From Poronia punctata (lineage: Eukaryota; Ascomycota; Sordariomycetes; Xylariales; Xylariaceae), in contig MU401787.1 of assembly GCA_022579005.1 (NCBI GenBank), positions 1-32,208 on the forward strand: DNA of 32,208 bases. Direction: 5' to 3'. The position numbers and the translations under genes are program-made. Below the pieces are notes generated by a model. The model was not told where the DNA came from. It saw only the letters and a list, made by a program, of their open reading frames with translations, and ran no database searches. Position 1 is the first letter of the stretch. Every line of letters starts with the position of its first letter. Shown one piece after another: positions 21,186 through 32,208 of the stretch.

Positions 21186-21548
21186 TCATCTGGAAGGGGG
21201 AATCGTGTACAATGGGAACATGACACTAGCCAGGGCGCTGGCTGTGATACCGAAGACGACCGACAGGAAGAACGCGTGCTGGGTAAGTATCAAGGGATAA
21301 TGTGACCTTTGAGCACGTCTGTTCGGGTCTGTTTGTCACCGGTACCGGCCGGTGGTAATGCCATTTTCGAGTACTGCATCGGTACCGAGGACCCGGGAGC
21401 TCGGTCAAATCCAAATACAAGGGTCAGGGACTACCTAAGGAGTCGACTGTTATTTTGGCAAGTGTTGGTAGATATTTACTGTTGCATTGCGCAAAGTCAA
21501 GTCGCCACCTACCTGCCACACACAGAGAAACCCACTTGCTCCCTTCAT
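21186..21548 (-). CDS. Possible 42-residue single-helix membrane protein, two exons
   Basis: Exon 1 is 21548..21513 (MKGASGFLCVWQ) and exon 2 is 21278..21186 (30 codons plus TGA). The 234-nt intron has donor GTAGGT and acceptor TTACCCAG, both in phase 0. Exon 2 begins HAFFLSVVFGITASALASVM and continues FPLYTIPPSR. About 25 uninterrupted hydrophobic residues make a clear transmembrane helix. Its codons are biased toward C-ending ones (TTC, GTC, ATC, GCC, TAC), as in expressed fungal genes. The branch point is weak. I do not recognise the family. It could be a small organelle-membrane subunit. A competing reading on the plus strand (GTAAGT donor at 21282) cannot be excluded. Confidence 0.4.
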
Positions 21549-21616
21549 CCGTACATGCAAAAAACGAGAGCAGCCTCTTCAGCTACCTAGAAGAAGAGAC
21601 TTCGAGGGGGGAAAAT

Positions 21617-21689
21617 GATTTCGCCCGGACTTGAACCGGAGACCTTCAGTGTGTTAGACTGACGTGATAACCAACTACACCACGAAACC
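21617..21689 (-). tRNA. tRNA-Val (AAC), copy 1
   Basis: 73 nt without introns. The acceptor stem GGTTTCG pairs with CGAAATC (one G-T). The anticodon stem TCAGT/ACTGA encloses the loop CTAACAC with anticodon AAC. The T arm TCCGG/CCGGG has the loop TTCAAGT. A TTTT terminator begins 1 nt after the gene on the minus strand (21615..21612). Confidence 0.96.
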
Positions 21690-21739
21690 AAATGAAAGTT
21701 TGAAGCCAATCATCTTGGGACGACGACCGAAAAGCTCAT

Positions 21740-21812
21740 GATTTCACCCGGACTTGAACCGGAGACCTTCAGTGTGTTAGACTGACGTGATAACCAACTA
21801 CACCATGAAACC
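21740..21812 (-). tRNA. tRNA-Val (AAC), copy 2
   Basis: 73 nt, identical to copy 1 except for two bases that pair with each other: acceptor pair 7-66 is A-T here and G-C in copy 1. All stems are intact. A TTTT terminator follows within 7 nt (21733..21730 on the minus strand). The copies start 123 bp apart and share some upstream flank (CATTTGG on the minus strand), so they arose by a local tandem duplication. Confidence 0.96.
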
Positions 21813-22256
21813 AAATGATTTGTTGAAGTTTGGGCTTTGTAATGGTGTCTATATCGCTCAAGACGGAGTGGTGGGTTGTGGGTTGTAAGAGGGTGAATCA
21901 GGCACGTCAGGGTCTTCGGCAGGTATGGATGCATTAGGTTTAGGGCAATCTTTTACGATTTTAGGGTTGAAACTAGACTAGTCTGTCCAATAACCGCTTG
22001 ACAGCGGGGCTACACTTCTGCGATCGCCCTAGATTCGCGTCTCTGCTGTTTTTGGTATCCGTACTGCTGTTTAAACCTAATTAGGCAACACACAGGCTAC
22101 GCGCCTTATTCCAGCCACCGCTTAACCTAAATAGTATAGCAAACAGAGCGCACCCTAGAAAAATGTAACGGGGCACCTAGCCAAGGAAGCTATCTGCGCA
22201 CAGACCACTTATTGGCCAAAGCTATGCTGACTAATAGCCGAGGCTTTGCCAGTTAT
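21813..22256. other. Transition region between tRNA genes and the right A+T block
   Basis: About 440 bp of normal composition, with no gene. It ends abruptly at about 22,257, where G and C almost vanish. Two TTTAGGG/TTTTAGGG strings near 21940-21970 are too few to be telomeric. Confidence 0.5.
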
Positions 22257-25200
22257 ATCCTTTTTAATTTTTTTAGCTAGTTTAGTTACTTACTTAGCTA
22301 ACTAAATAAAAGTTATTTAATATACCTAGTTTTTAAAATTGCTAGCAACATTACCTTATAACTACTTTATTGCTTAAACCTTTATACTTTTTTATTTTTA
22401 TATTTTTAAGTTATAATATAATATTTAGTAAAAGGATTTAAACTAAAAACTAGGTATAGTTTGCAACTATTAAGTAAATAACTAGTAACAATATAAATAA
22501 GCTTAATAAACCTGAATACTAAAAATAAGCAATAAAAACTAAAAAAACTAACTAATAGTTAAGCTAAATTTGCAAATAACTAAAAATAAAAAAGTAATAA
22601 TAAATATAATAAAAAAAGCAAAAAACTTAATAGCAAACTAAAAAATTTAAAATAAAATATGCTACTTATTAAAATAAATAATTAGCTAATAGCTAGCAAC
22701 TTTTAAAAAAGTTAAAAAAGTAAAAGCTATTTTTTTTATTTTAAGCTATTATTATATAATAGCTTATTTAATAAAAGCTTTTATTATAATAGTTTTTATA
22801 AAAATTTAAAAAGCTAAAAAAATAATTTTTTAAACTAAATTATTAATATAATAAATTAAAACTTATAATTACTTTAGCTACTTACTAAGTAAAAAAAGCT
22901 ATAATATAAAAATAACGCTAAAGCTTTTATATATAATTATAAGCAATTAAAGCAAAATGCTACTATTATAAAAATTAAAAACTAAATTATAGCTATAAAA
23001 AAAAGCAATTAGTAAAAGCCTAGCTATAAAAATTTAATATAAATTATATAAGCTTTAATATAAGCTAAGTTTAATATTTAAACAAATTAGCATTTTTATT
23101 AAAATATATTAAATTATAATAACTTAAAAAATAAAGCTACTTTTAATAACTTTTAAAAGTTTATTTAGTAAAAAAATATTAACTTAAAGCTATTTAAATA
23201 AACTTTTTAAAAGTAATTATATAAGCTTTAGTAATAAAAAAATAAAAACTTAAAAATTTTTTTTTTTTATTAGCAAGTATTAGTATAAAAGCTTAAAAGC
23301 GCTATATTATTAAAAAATAATAGCTAACTAACTTTTAATTATTAGTATAAACTTTAAAAAAAACTAAAAAAAGTTTTAATAAAGCAATATATATTGCTTA
23401 ATAATATAGTTATAATATATTAAAAAGCTAAAAAATAATAAAGTACTTAGTATTATGCTAGTAAAAAGTATAAGCTGCAATAAAAGTAAAAATATACTAA
23501 ACGCTTACTAAAGTAAAAAAAGTTAGTAAATAATTTAAAAGCGCTTAAGTAGTTTAAAAAAAAAACTAATAATTTATTAAAGTAATAAATAAATTAAAAC
23601 TAAAGCAAATTAGTATGTACTAGTAATAGCTTTATAAAGTATTATTGCTATAATAAAAAAAGCTATATAGTTAAGTATTGCTTAAAAAATAAATAGTTAG
23701 CATTAAATTGCTAATTAAGCAAAGTTAAGTAAAAACTATTAAAATAGCTTAAAAGTAAAGTATAAAACGTTTAAATAGCTTAGTTAAACTTTAAAAATAA
23801 AAAGTTAAAAGCTAAGCTAAAATAAGTTAATATATTTAATTTATTTTAATAAAGTTTTATAAAGCGTTTAATATTATAAAGCTATTTTAAGCAATAGCTA
23901 TAGTTTTTTTAAGCAGCAAGTAAAAGCTAAAAAAGGTTATTATAAATATAAATATAAAAGCTTAAATTAATATTATATATAAAGACTTTAAAAAAAAATA
24001 CTTATAAAAAGCAAATATTTTATTGCTTTTATTAATAAAACTAAATAAAAAGCTAATAAAGTACTAAGTAGCTTATATAGCTAGTTTTTAAATAGTTAAC
24101 GCTTAAAAAATTAAGTAAACTTTTAAATAAATATTTTATATAATATATAAAAAATAAAAAGTATTAAAGCTTTTAATATTATAGCTAAAAATAAGTTAAT
24201 TAAGTATATTATTAAATATAGCTTTTACTTAATAATTTTATAGTAAATATTAAAAAATAAATTTTAAAAAGTTTGCTAAAAACGTAATTAGTAATTAAGC
24301 AGCATATATTGCTAACTTAATAAGTATAAATATTAGCTTTAAAAAAAAGTTACTATTTTTTAAAATTAATAATAAGCTTAATACTAAAAATAAAATTAAT
24401 TTATTTAAATATTTTAAAGCGTTTTAGCATATATACTTTAAGCTATTAGCAAAAAAGTTACTAGTACTAAAAAAAGTATAATATATAATAAACTTAGTAA
24501 AAAAAATATAAGTATTGTTTAGTTTAATTTATTTTACTATAAAAGCTTAATAATAAGTACTTAAAAAGTACTTTAAAAAAAACTTTTAAATAAGCTATAT
24601 ATAGTACTTAAAAGCAAATATAAAAGCTTTAATTTTATTTATATTAAAAAAAAAAACTATAAAGTTTTATATTAATTATAAAAGCTTAAATAAAATAATT
24701 ATAAAAAATAAGTATTTTTTACTTTTTATATTAAAAGTAATAAATAAGCTAAGGTTAGCAAAGGTTTTTTTAAAGCTAAACTTTAAAAATATTTATTATT
24801 ATATTTAAATTAAACGTAATAATAAGTAAAAAATTGCTATTTAAATAAAATATAGGCATTTTAAGTATATAGTTATGCTTTTTAAACTAACTAATATTTT
24901 TGCAACTTTTTAGGCCTATATATATAAAGTATTAGCTAAGCTAGTAAATTATATTTATATAGTTTATTTAAATAATATTGTAGTTTTTTTAAAAAATAAA
25001 AAAAAATATAAAAAGTACTTTTAATTAGTTTATAAGCAGTTAGTAAAGTATTAACTATTTATAAAGCTATTAAAGTGTAAGTTTTTTAAAACTAAAATAA
25101 AGTTTTTAAAGTTTATTATTATAATTAAAAAAATAAAAATAAATTTTTAAAAAGTTGTTATTATTTAAAAGTAAAAAGTACTAATTTTAGTATATAATAT

Positions 25201-25870
25201 ATAAATATTTTTAAAGTTTATAAACTTTTATAAAAAGTTTATAGCTAAGTATATAAACGTTATAGCGTTAATTATAGCAATTTTAAAAAGTTATACTTTA
25301 TTAAGCTATATTTTTAAGTAAACTTTATAAGTAAACTAAGTATTTAAAAACGTAAAAAAAGCCTTTATATTAGTAACTATTTTTTATTACTAAAATAGCT
25401 ATTTAAATACTAAAATAAAAATAAATATGTTAATAAAAGTAATATTAAAAATATTATTGCAACTTTATAAAAAAACGTAAAAACTAGTTGCTTACTAATT
25501 ATAAAAGCTTATAAATATAAAAACTAAATAAGTAATAAGCTAGCAAAAGCTTTTAATAATTATAAAAAGCTATAAGCACTAGCAATAATACTTTAAAAAA
25601 ATAAATAAAACTTTTATAATATAAATAAATTATATAGCTTTAAAAAGCGTAGTTAACTTACTAGCACAAGACTTTTAAAAAAAGCTTGCTTGCTAAGTAT
25701 ATAAGCTAGCATAGTTTAATTTTAATATAAAATATTAATTAAGCGTATTGCAACGTAATTAGCATGCATGCTAGTTACGCCTTACGTTATAAGGTAGCTA
25801 TAAGACTAAAGGGGGATAGCTTAATTTTTGTTTTTGTATATATAGCCCTTATTTTTGCGTTGCTTTTTAA
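22257..25870 (+). mobile_element. Fossil Ty3/gypsy retrotransposon, RIP-inactivated
   Basis: In one plus-strand frame from about 24,500 to 25,300 the translation follows the gypsy reverse transcriptase and the start of RNase H, with stop codons where Gln or Trp codons would be. Visible landmarks are a HFKYIVMLFKLTN-like segment (24857..24895), then the active-site YLDD read as YLNN (24965..24976), and FLKFINFYKKFI (25208..25243) at the connection to RNase H. A Gag zinc-knuckle-like spacing with Cys-to-Tyr changes lies near 23640-23676. A purine run AAAGGGGGAT at about 25808 may be the polypurine tract before a 3' LTR. I did not identify an integrase. Borders are approximate. Confidence 0.7.
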
Positions 25871-28007
25871 ACCTAAACACCTAGCTATTTATTATATATA
25901 TAATATACTAAGTTATGCTTTTTAAAATACTTTTATAAAGCTGTAATTAATACAAAGCCTTTAAAACTTAGTTAATGCGTTTATTTTAGCTAGACCTCTT
26001 TTAATATAAAGTTAAAGTGATTTTTAAAAATTTTTAATTTTTATTATAATAGTGATTTTGCCTAGGCATAAAACTTATAAAAGTTTTTTTTTATAAGATA
26101 AACTATATAAAAAAAAAAAAAAGCTAGAAATTAACAATGCGCTTATATATGCAAACGTATACAAGCTAAAAGTATAGTAAGTTTTTAATACTGCTAATAT
26201 TTAACTAAAAAAACAAAAACAAAATACTAGCTTATTTTAAACCTTAAAAACTATAAAAATTAGCTAAAAGCTTTAGTATAAAAATAACATGTTATAAAAA
26301 AGCTTTAAAAACAACTAAGTTATTATAGTTTAAAACTAAGCAATAAAAGCTGTACAAATTAAGCTGCAAAGCTAAAACTATAAAATATAACTTAGCTAGC
26401 TTACTACTTTTAGTTTAATAAAACTACAAAACTACAACTTAAAAAATACTTTTAATAATAATTTAAAAAAACTAGAAATATAAAAAAACTAAAAAAAAAC
26501 TAAAAAATAAGTAGCTAAAAAACTAGTAAAACTAAAAAATAAGCAGCTAAAAAACTAAAAAAACTAAAAAAATTTAAATATTATAATAAATAAAAAAAGG
26601 TAGCGTATTTTATAAAGTGTAAAAAAGTTTGCTATACTTAAAGCTGCGTATATGCAAGCTAGTAGTTAAAAACTAAAGCAACCTAAAAATTAAACTTTTA
26701 ATAAAAACTTTAAAAATTAATAGCTTGCTTAAATAAAAACCTTTAAAATTTTAACTAAATATAAATACTAGCTAATAACTTTTTATTATATTTTTTTTTT
26801 TTTTTAGTTAATACTAGCTTTTTAACACATTTATACTTTATTATTTTAGCTTACGTTATTTTATATAGTTTTTTTTATTTAATACGTTGCTTTTTATAAA
26901 ACTTTATAGTTTTATAAATAAAAACTACAATCTAAGCTGCTACTTTATACTACTTAAACTTTTTGCTTTAAAACAATACTAAAGCAGTTTACTAAACTTT
27001 ATTTTTACTTAAAAAGCAATATTTTTAACTATTTACTTATACTTAGCTAGCTTTGTTTTACTTTTTATTATTAACTTAAAGCTTAAAGCTTTTAAGTTAG
27101 CTAAAACTTTTGCTTTACTATTACTTTTTATTTAAAAACCTATTTTAACTTTTACTTTTAGCGCTTTAACTATAAGCTATAAGAACTTAACTTTAGTTTT
27201 TACTAACTATTTTGCTACTTTTTTATATAACTTTTGCGTTTTTTAGCAATATATAACCTACTTTAACCTTTTAAAGCGTTTTAACCTCTTTTTTAACAGC
27301 ACTAAAGCAACAAACTGGCTTAAAAAGGTTTTTTATTACTTTAATAATTATTATATAACTTTAAAAGCTTATATTTAACTATTGCTTTAATATGCTTTAA
27401 CTTATAAAGTTTGCAAGTAGTTAATTTTTTTTTTAAAAGACTGCGCAAACTAAAACACTGCTTATAGCGCTATTAAGCGTTATTTTTATTTAAATAATTT
27501 TAAATAAAAGTTTTTTATTATTGCTATACTTTATAACTATAAAGAAATATTTTAGTTAAACAATATTAAAGGCTTATATAAATACTTTTAGCAATATTAT
27601 TTTTTTTACTAAAATATTAAAGCTTATAATAAGCTTTATTTTAATAACGCTATAATTTAAAGCTTTTTACAAAAAATACTTAACTTTATAATCTAAGCTA
27701 TTTTTTTTTTTTATTAACTAGGATTTAGTAACTTTAAACAACTTACTTATAAAAACCTTTATAACAAGCTTAACTTTTAAGCAATAAACAAATTTTACTT
27801 TTAAAAACACTAAAAGCAAAGTAAAAAAGATCTTAGCTTATTTAAAAAAAAGTTTAAGCTTTTTAAAAAACTTAATAGGCTTTTTTACTTATACTTTACT
27901 AAAGCTACTATAGCTTAGCTTAAAAATTAACAAAATGCCTAATAAGCAAAAAGTATAGCTATAGTTAATAGCTAGCTAGTAACTATTATAAAATAAAAGC
28001 TTATTAC
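25871..28007 (+). mobile_element. RIP-mutated element with degraded coding frame, family unknown
   Basis: From about 27,241 to 27,960 one plus-strand frame reads as a long protein interrupted almost only by TAA and TAG, the products expected from CAA and CAG under RIP. Tyr, Lys, Leu and Phe dominate, partly because of RIP. It may be the gag part of the element whose protease and reverse transcriptase appear further right, now split by the 750-bp insertion. I could not match it to a family. Confidence 0.4.
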
Positions 28008-28009
28008 TA

Positions 28010-28759
28010 CAGTCGCTCCGAAAAATAACAACCGGTTCTAACAACTTACACCAAAACTTACCTATTTCAAAAATTAATAACCCTTTCCCTTTATAATTAA
28101 AAAATTCCTAAAAAATATTTTTAACTAATTTATATTAAAGCTATTTATATACTAATAAGGCTAGCCTATATACTTAGTATAGCAGTAGCTTATAAGCTTT
28201 AAAGTATAGCAAAATTAAAGTTTTTAAACTTTGATTTTTAAAGCTTTATATTAAATTAAATAAAAATGCTAAAAATAAAAGCTTAGTAGATTTATAAACT
28301 AGCGTTAAAGGCGGTTCTATATATATTAACGCTTTAATTGTATTTTTATTAATTACGTGTTTTTTATAAACGCTATTTTTATAAAAATTTAGCTAATAGT
28401 TTAAAACCTTATATAAAACTATTAAAACCTTTATTATAAAACTTAAATAAATAAAACTGTTCATTTACCATTTTATAGCATTAAATCATTTTTTATTAAT
28501 TTTTATTTTAATGTTTATATTTTCTTTTATTTTATTAAAAACTATATATTAAATTATTAGAAATAATTTTAAACGCTAATAAAATAATAACAACAAATTG
28601 GAAAATTAAATTAAAATATGCTACTAATAGCCTAACCTTTAAAGTATATAAAACCATTTTTTTTATATTTTATACTTTAGTATACGTAGCGTAGTACAAG
28701 GCTTTCTAAGGTAGAAAAGCTGTAAAAAAAAACCGGTTGTTACTTTTCGAGACCCACTG
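28010..28759. mobile_element. 750-bp TIR element, probable Tc1/mariner-pogo MITE
   Basis: The element begins CAGTCGCTCC and ends with the complement CAGTGGGTCTC. The two ends align as inverted repeats over about 29 positions with roughly four mismatches and one gap. The inner part, TAACAACCGGTT, is identical. TA flanks both ends (28008..28009 and 28760..28761), as for Tc1/mariner-pogo target duplications. The interior is too short for a transposase and shows no coding frame, so it is non-autonomous. It keeps more CA, TC and CC dinucleotides than its surroundings. Confidence 0.65.
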
Positions 28760-31700
28760 TATTATAAACAACTTTACTTTATATTTTTAAAAAATTAAGA
28801 TTATAATAAGTTAGCTAAAAGTTATTATAAAAAAATAATAAAAAATAACAAATTAACTAGCCTTTTAGCTTTTTATTAATTATAATTAGCAAAGTACGTA
28901 AGCTGCAATATATTTAATAAACTAACAAGGTAGCTATAGTAAATAAAAATAAAAAAGTTACTAAAGCTATTTAAATTAAAAAGCACTTAGTTATAAGTAT
29001 TAAGTATATTTAAAAAACTTTTACTTATAACAAAACTGTTTAAAAGCATACAACTTTAATAAAAACAAAATTATATACTTTAATAGTTAATAGCACTTTA
29101 AAGAAAAGCGCTTACTTAAGCACATTTAATATATTGCTTTGCTTAGTAACGTTATTATATTTAGCTAAAAGCATAAAGGTATTAAAATTAAAGTATTATG
29201 CTATATTTAAAAAAACAACCTAGCTAATAACTATAACTTTTACTTTTTAGCATACTATAAACTTAAAAAGCATAATTTAATTTTATAAAACATAGCTTTT
29301 AAAGCAATATAACAGTTGTAAATAAAGTATGTTTAACTAGCATAAGTAGCTAATGCTTAAAATTAACAAGACGCTTTAGCTATAAAAAACGTTACTAATA
29401 CTAAACCTTTTGCTTATACTAGCAATATAAGTATAGTTAAAGCTTTATACTAAAATAATAACTTGTTTATATATAAAAACAAAAGCTATGTTTATATAAA
29501 CTAGACTTAAAATTTTATTTATATTATTATTATTAATTTTAATAGTATAGAGGTTATAAAAAAAGTTAAAAAAAGCAACAATAAAATAGCTACTAAAATG
29601 TTTGCTATTAACTAATATAAGCTACTTTTTATACAAGTTTACTTTTACTAAAGGCTTATAAAAGTCTTTACTTAAAAAAACAAAAATATTTTGCTACAAT
29701 TAAATATTTAATTAGTTACTTTAAAAGTTAAAATATTTAATTTATTTCTTGCTACTATAAAAAATATACTTAAAAGCAAAGAAGCTAATATAAAACAAGC
29801 GCTTAATATTTATATAAAAGCTTAACAGTTATAAAATATTAAAGTTAACAAGCTACTTTTAAAAAAAGTTAACGTTATACTTAAAAATATAATCTTTAAA
29901 GCACTAGGCTATGCTAACGTATTAATTTATTAAGTTAGCTATATTATTTAAAACGCTATAATTAAAAGTAAAAAAACTATTTATATAGCGCTTAAAAATA
30001 TTAAACACTAATTTAGCTAAAAAAGCAAAAGTTAAGTTTTAATTAACGCTATAAACCTTAGCAAGCTACCTAGCTTATAGCTTAATATAATTACGCTTTT
30101 AAAATTAACTAATTACCTTATAGCTTTAATTTAGTAAACCAGATTTTAGCCTATTAAAAATACGTTATAATAAGCAACTAATATAAGCAGCTATTTTTAT
30201 ATTAATATTATAATAGTTGCTTTTAATATCTTATAAAACAACATTTAATTAAGTACTTAAAGCTTTAATTTAAAGTTAACCTTATTTTAAATATTTTTTA
30301 TAGCTTTAAAGCAGTATATAGTTACTAACTATATTTAAACTTGCTTTAAAATTACTATTATTATAAATATAAAAAAGCAAGGCAAGCTTATTATAAAAGT
30401 TATTAATACTAGTATGCAAGCTAGCTTTATTATTAAAACATATGTTTTAAAGTATGCTTTGCTAGTTTAGCAAACTAGTTTTACTTAAAAAAGCTATAGC
30501 AGTAACGCTAACAAAGTTAGTTATACTAATATTGTTAAAACTAAAATATAGCTTACTAAGTAAAGCGTTAATTTTTTATTATATATTATTTTAAAACAAC
30601 ATACTTTGTTTTCTTTGCTTTTAAGTATAAATTTTATTATTAAAATAAATATATTTTTATATTATTAAAACAACTACTTTATATATAATATATAGTTTAA
30701 AAAAATAAAAATTATAATTTTAGTAGCGTTTATTAAAAACTAATTTTTACTATAGCTATTTAAAGTTATTAATATATTAAAAAACTAGTTACTATTTGCT
30801 TATTTTTAAAGCTAGCAAATAGCATAATAAAGCCTTATTAAGCAACTATTAAAAAAGTAGCTAATAGCAACAATAATAACAAGTTTAACTTATTTTGCTA
30901 TAATTAAAATATTATCTTAGTTATAAATTACAACGCTATTTTTTATAGCATACTTTAAAAAAAAATCTTTAATATAGTGCTTAATATTAAAAAAAACTTA
31001 CTTTTAAATATTACTAGCTTTAGCTTTACTTACTTTAAAAACGCTATACTGTTTAGTTATAAGTATAGTATTAATTTTAGCCTTTTTAACATATTTTTAA
31101 TTAGTTTAGGTAACAACAAAACTATATAAGCTATATTACATAATAACGCTTTTATAGATATTTTTTACAATACTACTTAAAAGGTTTATTACAAAGCCTA
31201 ATAAACTAGCATTGCTGCTACTAAAAAAGCAAATTAACTAAGCGCTTTAATTAAATTATTTAATATTTTTATTATATATAAAAGCAAAGCTAAAAAAGTT
31301 TATTTTTTTAATAATGTTTTACTAAACAAAATAACTTTTTTAAGCATATATAACTAAAAAAAAAAAACTATTAAAAAAAAAGTTATAAACGTTAAAAATA
31401 AAACTTAGTTATAGCAAAAAAGTATTTATAAAAATATTTAGCTTTAATTTGCAAAATACTTTTAAAAAACGTAATTTACTTAAAAAAAAGTTATAAAGCT
31501 ATTTTAAAGCTTAAAAAAAACTAATTTTACTAATATAAAAAAAATAGTCTTACTAGAAATTTTTTTTTATAAAAAAATAGCTTTAGTATAAGATTTTTTT
31601 AAAATAAAACGTGCTAATAATAGTATTGCTTTGCTATACAAAATTAAAGCAATACCTTATAAAGCATAGCAAGCTAAAAGCATTCCGATTTTTGCGCTAT

Positions 31701-32208
31701 TAAAAAATAAAGTTATTAAGGTCTTATAAATATACTTTAAAAACAAGGTTTTAAAAAAAGCAAGCTTACTATATTATAATATATAGTTTATAGTTAAAAA
31801 GCTTAAAAAAAGCTTATGCTTTATTAACTTAGCTACTAAGCTTAATACTATTATTATTTAAAACGCTATTTTGCTATAAAGCTATAATAAGTTTATAAAA
31901 AAATTTGCTATATACATTATTATATTAGTTAGCAACTTATTTTTTAACTATAACTAAATTAATTTTTTTATTTATAGCTATACTTTAATTATATTTAACA
32001 CTTTGCTTAAGTTATTTTAAATAATAACTTTGCTATAAAGCTATATAAACTCCGTTGTTTAGTTTTTATATATTATTATATAAGTCTTTTTTAACATTGC
32101 CCTTTAAAAATGCAAGCTTTTTTTTAATAATATAAAAATTAAAAGCTTTATATTATATTATAATAATTAAAAAGTTGCTTTTAAAATTAAGCAATATGTT
32201 TTAAAGCA
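28760..32208 (+). mobile_element. Second fossil gypsy-type retrotransposon, cut by the window end
   Basis: At 30399..30428 the plus strand reads VINTSMQASF, which fits a retroviral-type aspartic protease core with Asp changed to Asn and Gly to Ser by G-to-A mutation. From about 31,690 to 32,110 the frame starting at 31766 follows a fungal gypsy reverse transcriptase: an FIVKKLKKSLCFINLATKLN segment, then a S-N-L-F-F-N-Y-N match (31931..31954) to the conserved DLxSGYDQ motif. The protease and RT frames differ, so an indel lies between them. Stops fall at expected Gln codons. The remaining domains lie outside the window. Confidence 0.6.

Larger units (their letters stand above)
22257..32208. 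repeat. RIP-mutated A+T-rich block, right
   Basis: Nearly 10 kb of extreme A+T content, with CpA/TpG dinucleotides strongly depleted and CT/GC contexts retained. It continues beyond the window. Degraded but readable retrotransposon coding stretches and one inverted-repeat element lie inside it, so it is a nest of dead mobile elements. Confidence 0.88.

Noticed and set aside
21935..21980. TTTAGGG strings, possible telomere repeat
   Set aside because: There are only two, not in tandem, and the sequence continues for 10 kb beyond them.
22257..32208. CRISPR-like or tandem repeat array in the A+T block
   Set aside because: The recurring AAAAAGCTA-type words result from low complexity after RIP. 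There are no regular repeat-spacer units.

Overview
The window looks like part of a filamentous ascomycete genome, probably a Sordariomycete. The signs are short introns (about 50-80 nt, most with GT/AG borders and CTAAC-like branch points), a class II hydrophobin, a HOL1-like fungal MFS transporter, a JmjC/4CXXC/AT-hook chromatin protein, and two blocks of extreme A+T content that carry the signature of repeat-induced point mutation (RIP).

Layout. Bases 1 to about 1,640 are a RIP-mutated A+T block. Bases about 1,640-22,256 are a gene island of ordinary base composition. Bases about 22,257-32,208 are a second RIP block that runs off the window. The island holds a JmjC/zf-4CXXC_R1/AT-hook protein (minus, two exons), COQ2 for ubiquinone synthesis (plus, one exon), cytosolic ribosomal protein uS12/Rps23 (minus, two coding exons plus a likely 5'UTR intron), a conserved-looking protein of unknown function (plus), a seven-exon MFS transporter (plus), a three-exon glycine-rich class II hydrophobin (plus), an alpha/beta hydrolase (plus), a possible 42-residue one-helix membrane protein (minus, two exons) and two tandem tRNA-Val(AAC) genes (minus). 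The spliced models were built by hand from the sequence. Their reading frames close exactly (1344, 145, 536, 139 and 42 residues).

The right RIP block is not blank. Read as degraded coding sequence, it contains the reverse transcriptase/RNase H part of a Ty3/gypsy element (YLDD changed to YLNN) and, further right, a protease-like stretch and a second gypsy reverse transcriptase cut by the window end. Inside it sits a 750-bp element with about 29-bp inverted ends and TA duplications, which looks like a Tc1/mariner-pogo MITE.

The genes do not form one pathway or a biosynthetic cluster. The left half of the island is housekeeping (chromatin, ubiquinone, ribosome). The right half is accessory or surface-related (transporter, hydrophobin, hydrolase) and has much longer gene-free gaps. 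I did not find a clearly new multi-gene system. The best leads are the unannotated 42-residue membrane protein, the tRNA pair with one compensatory base-pair change, the MITE inside RIP-mutated DNA, the chromatin-protein gene near a heterochromatin-like border, and the unknown 287-residue protein.
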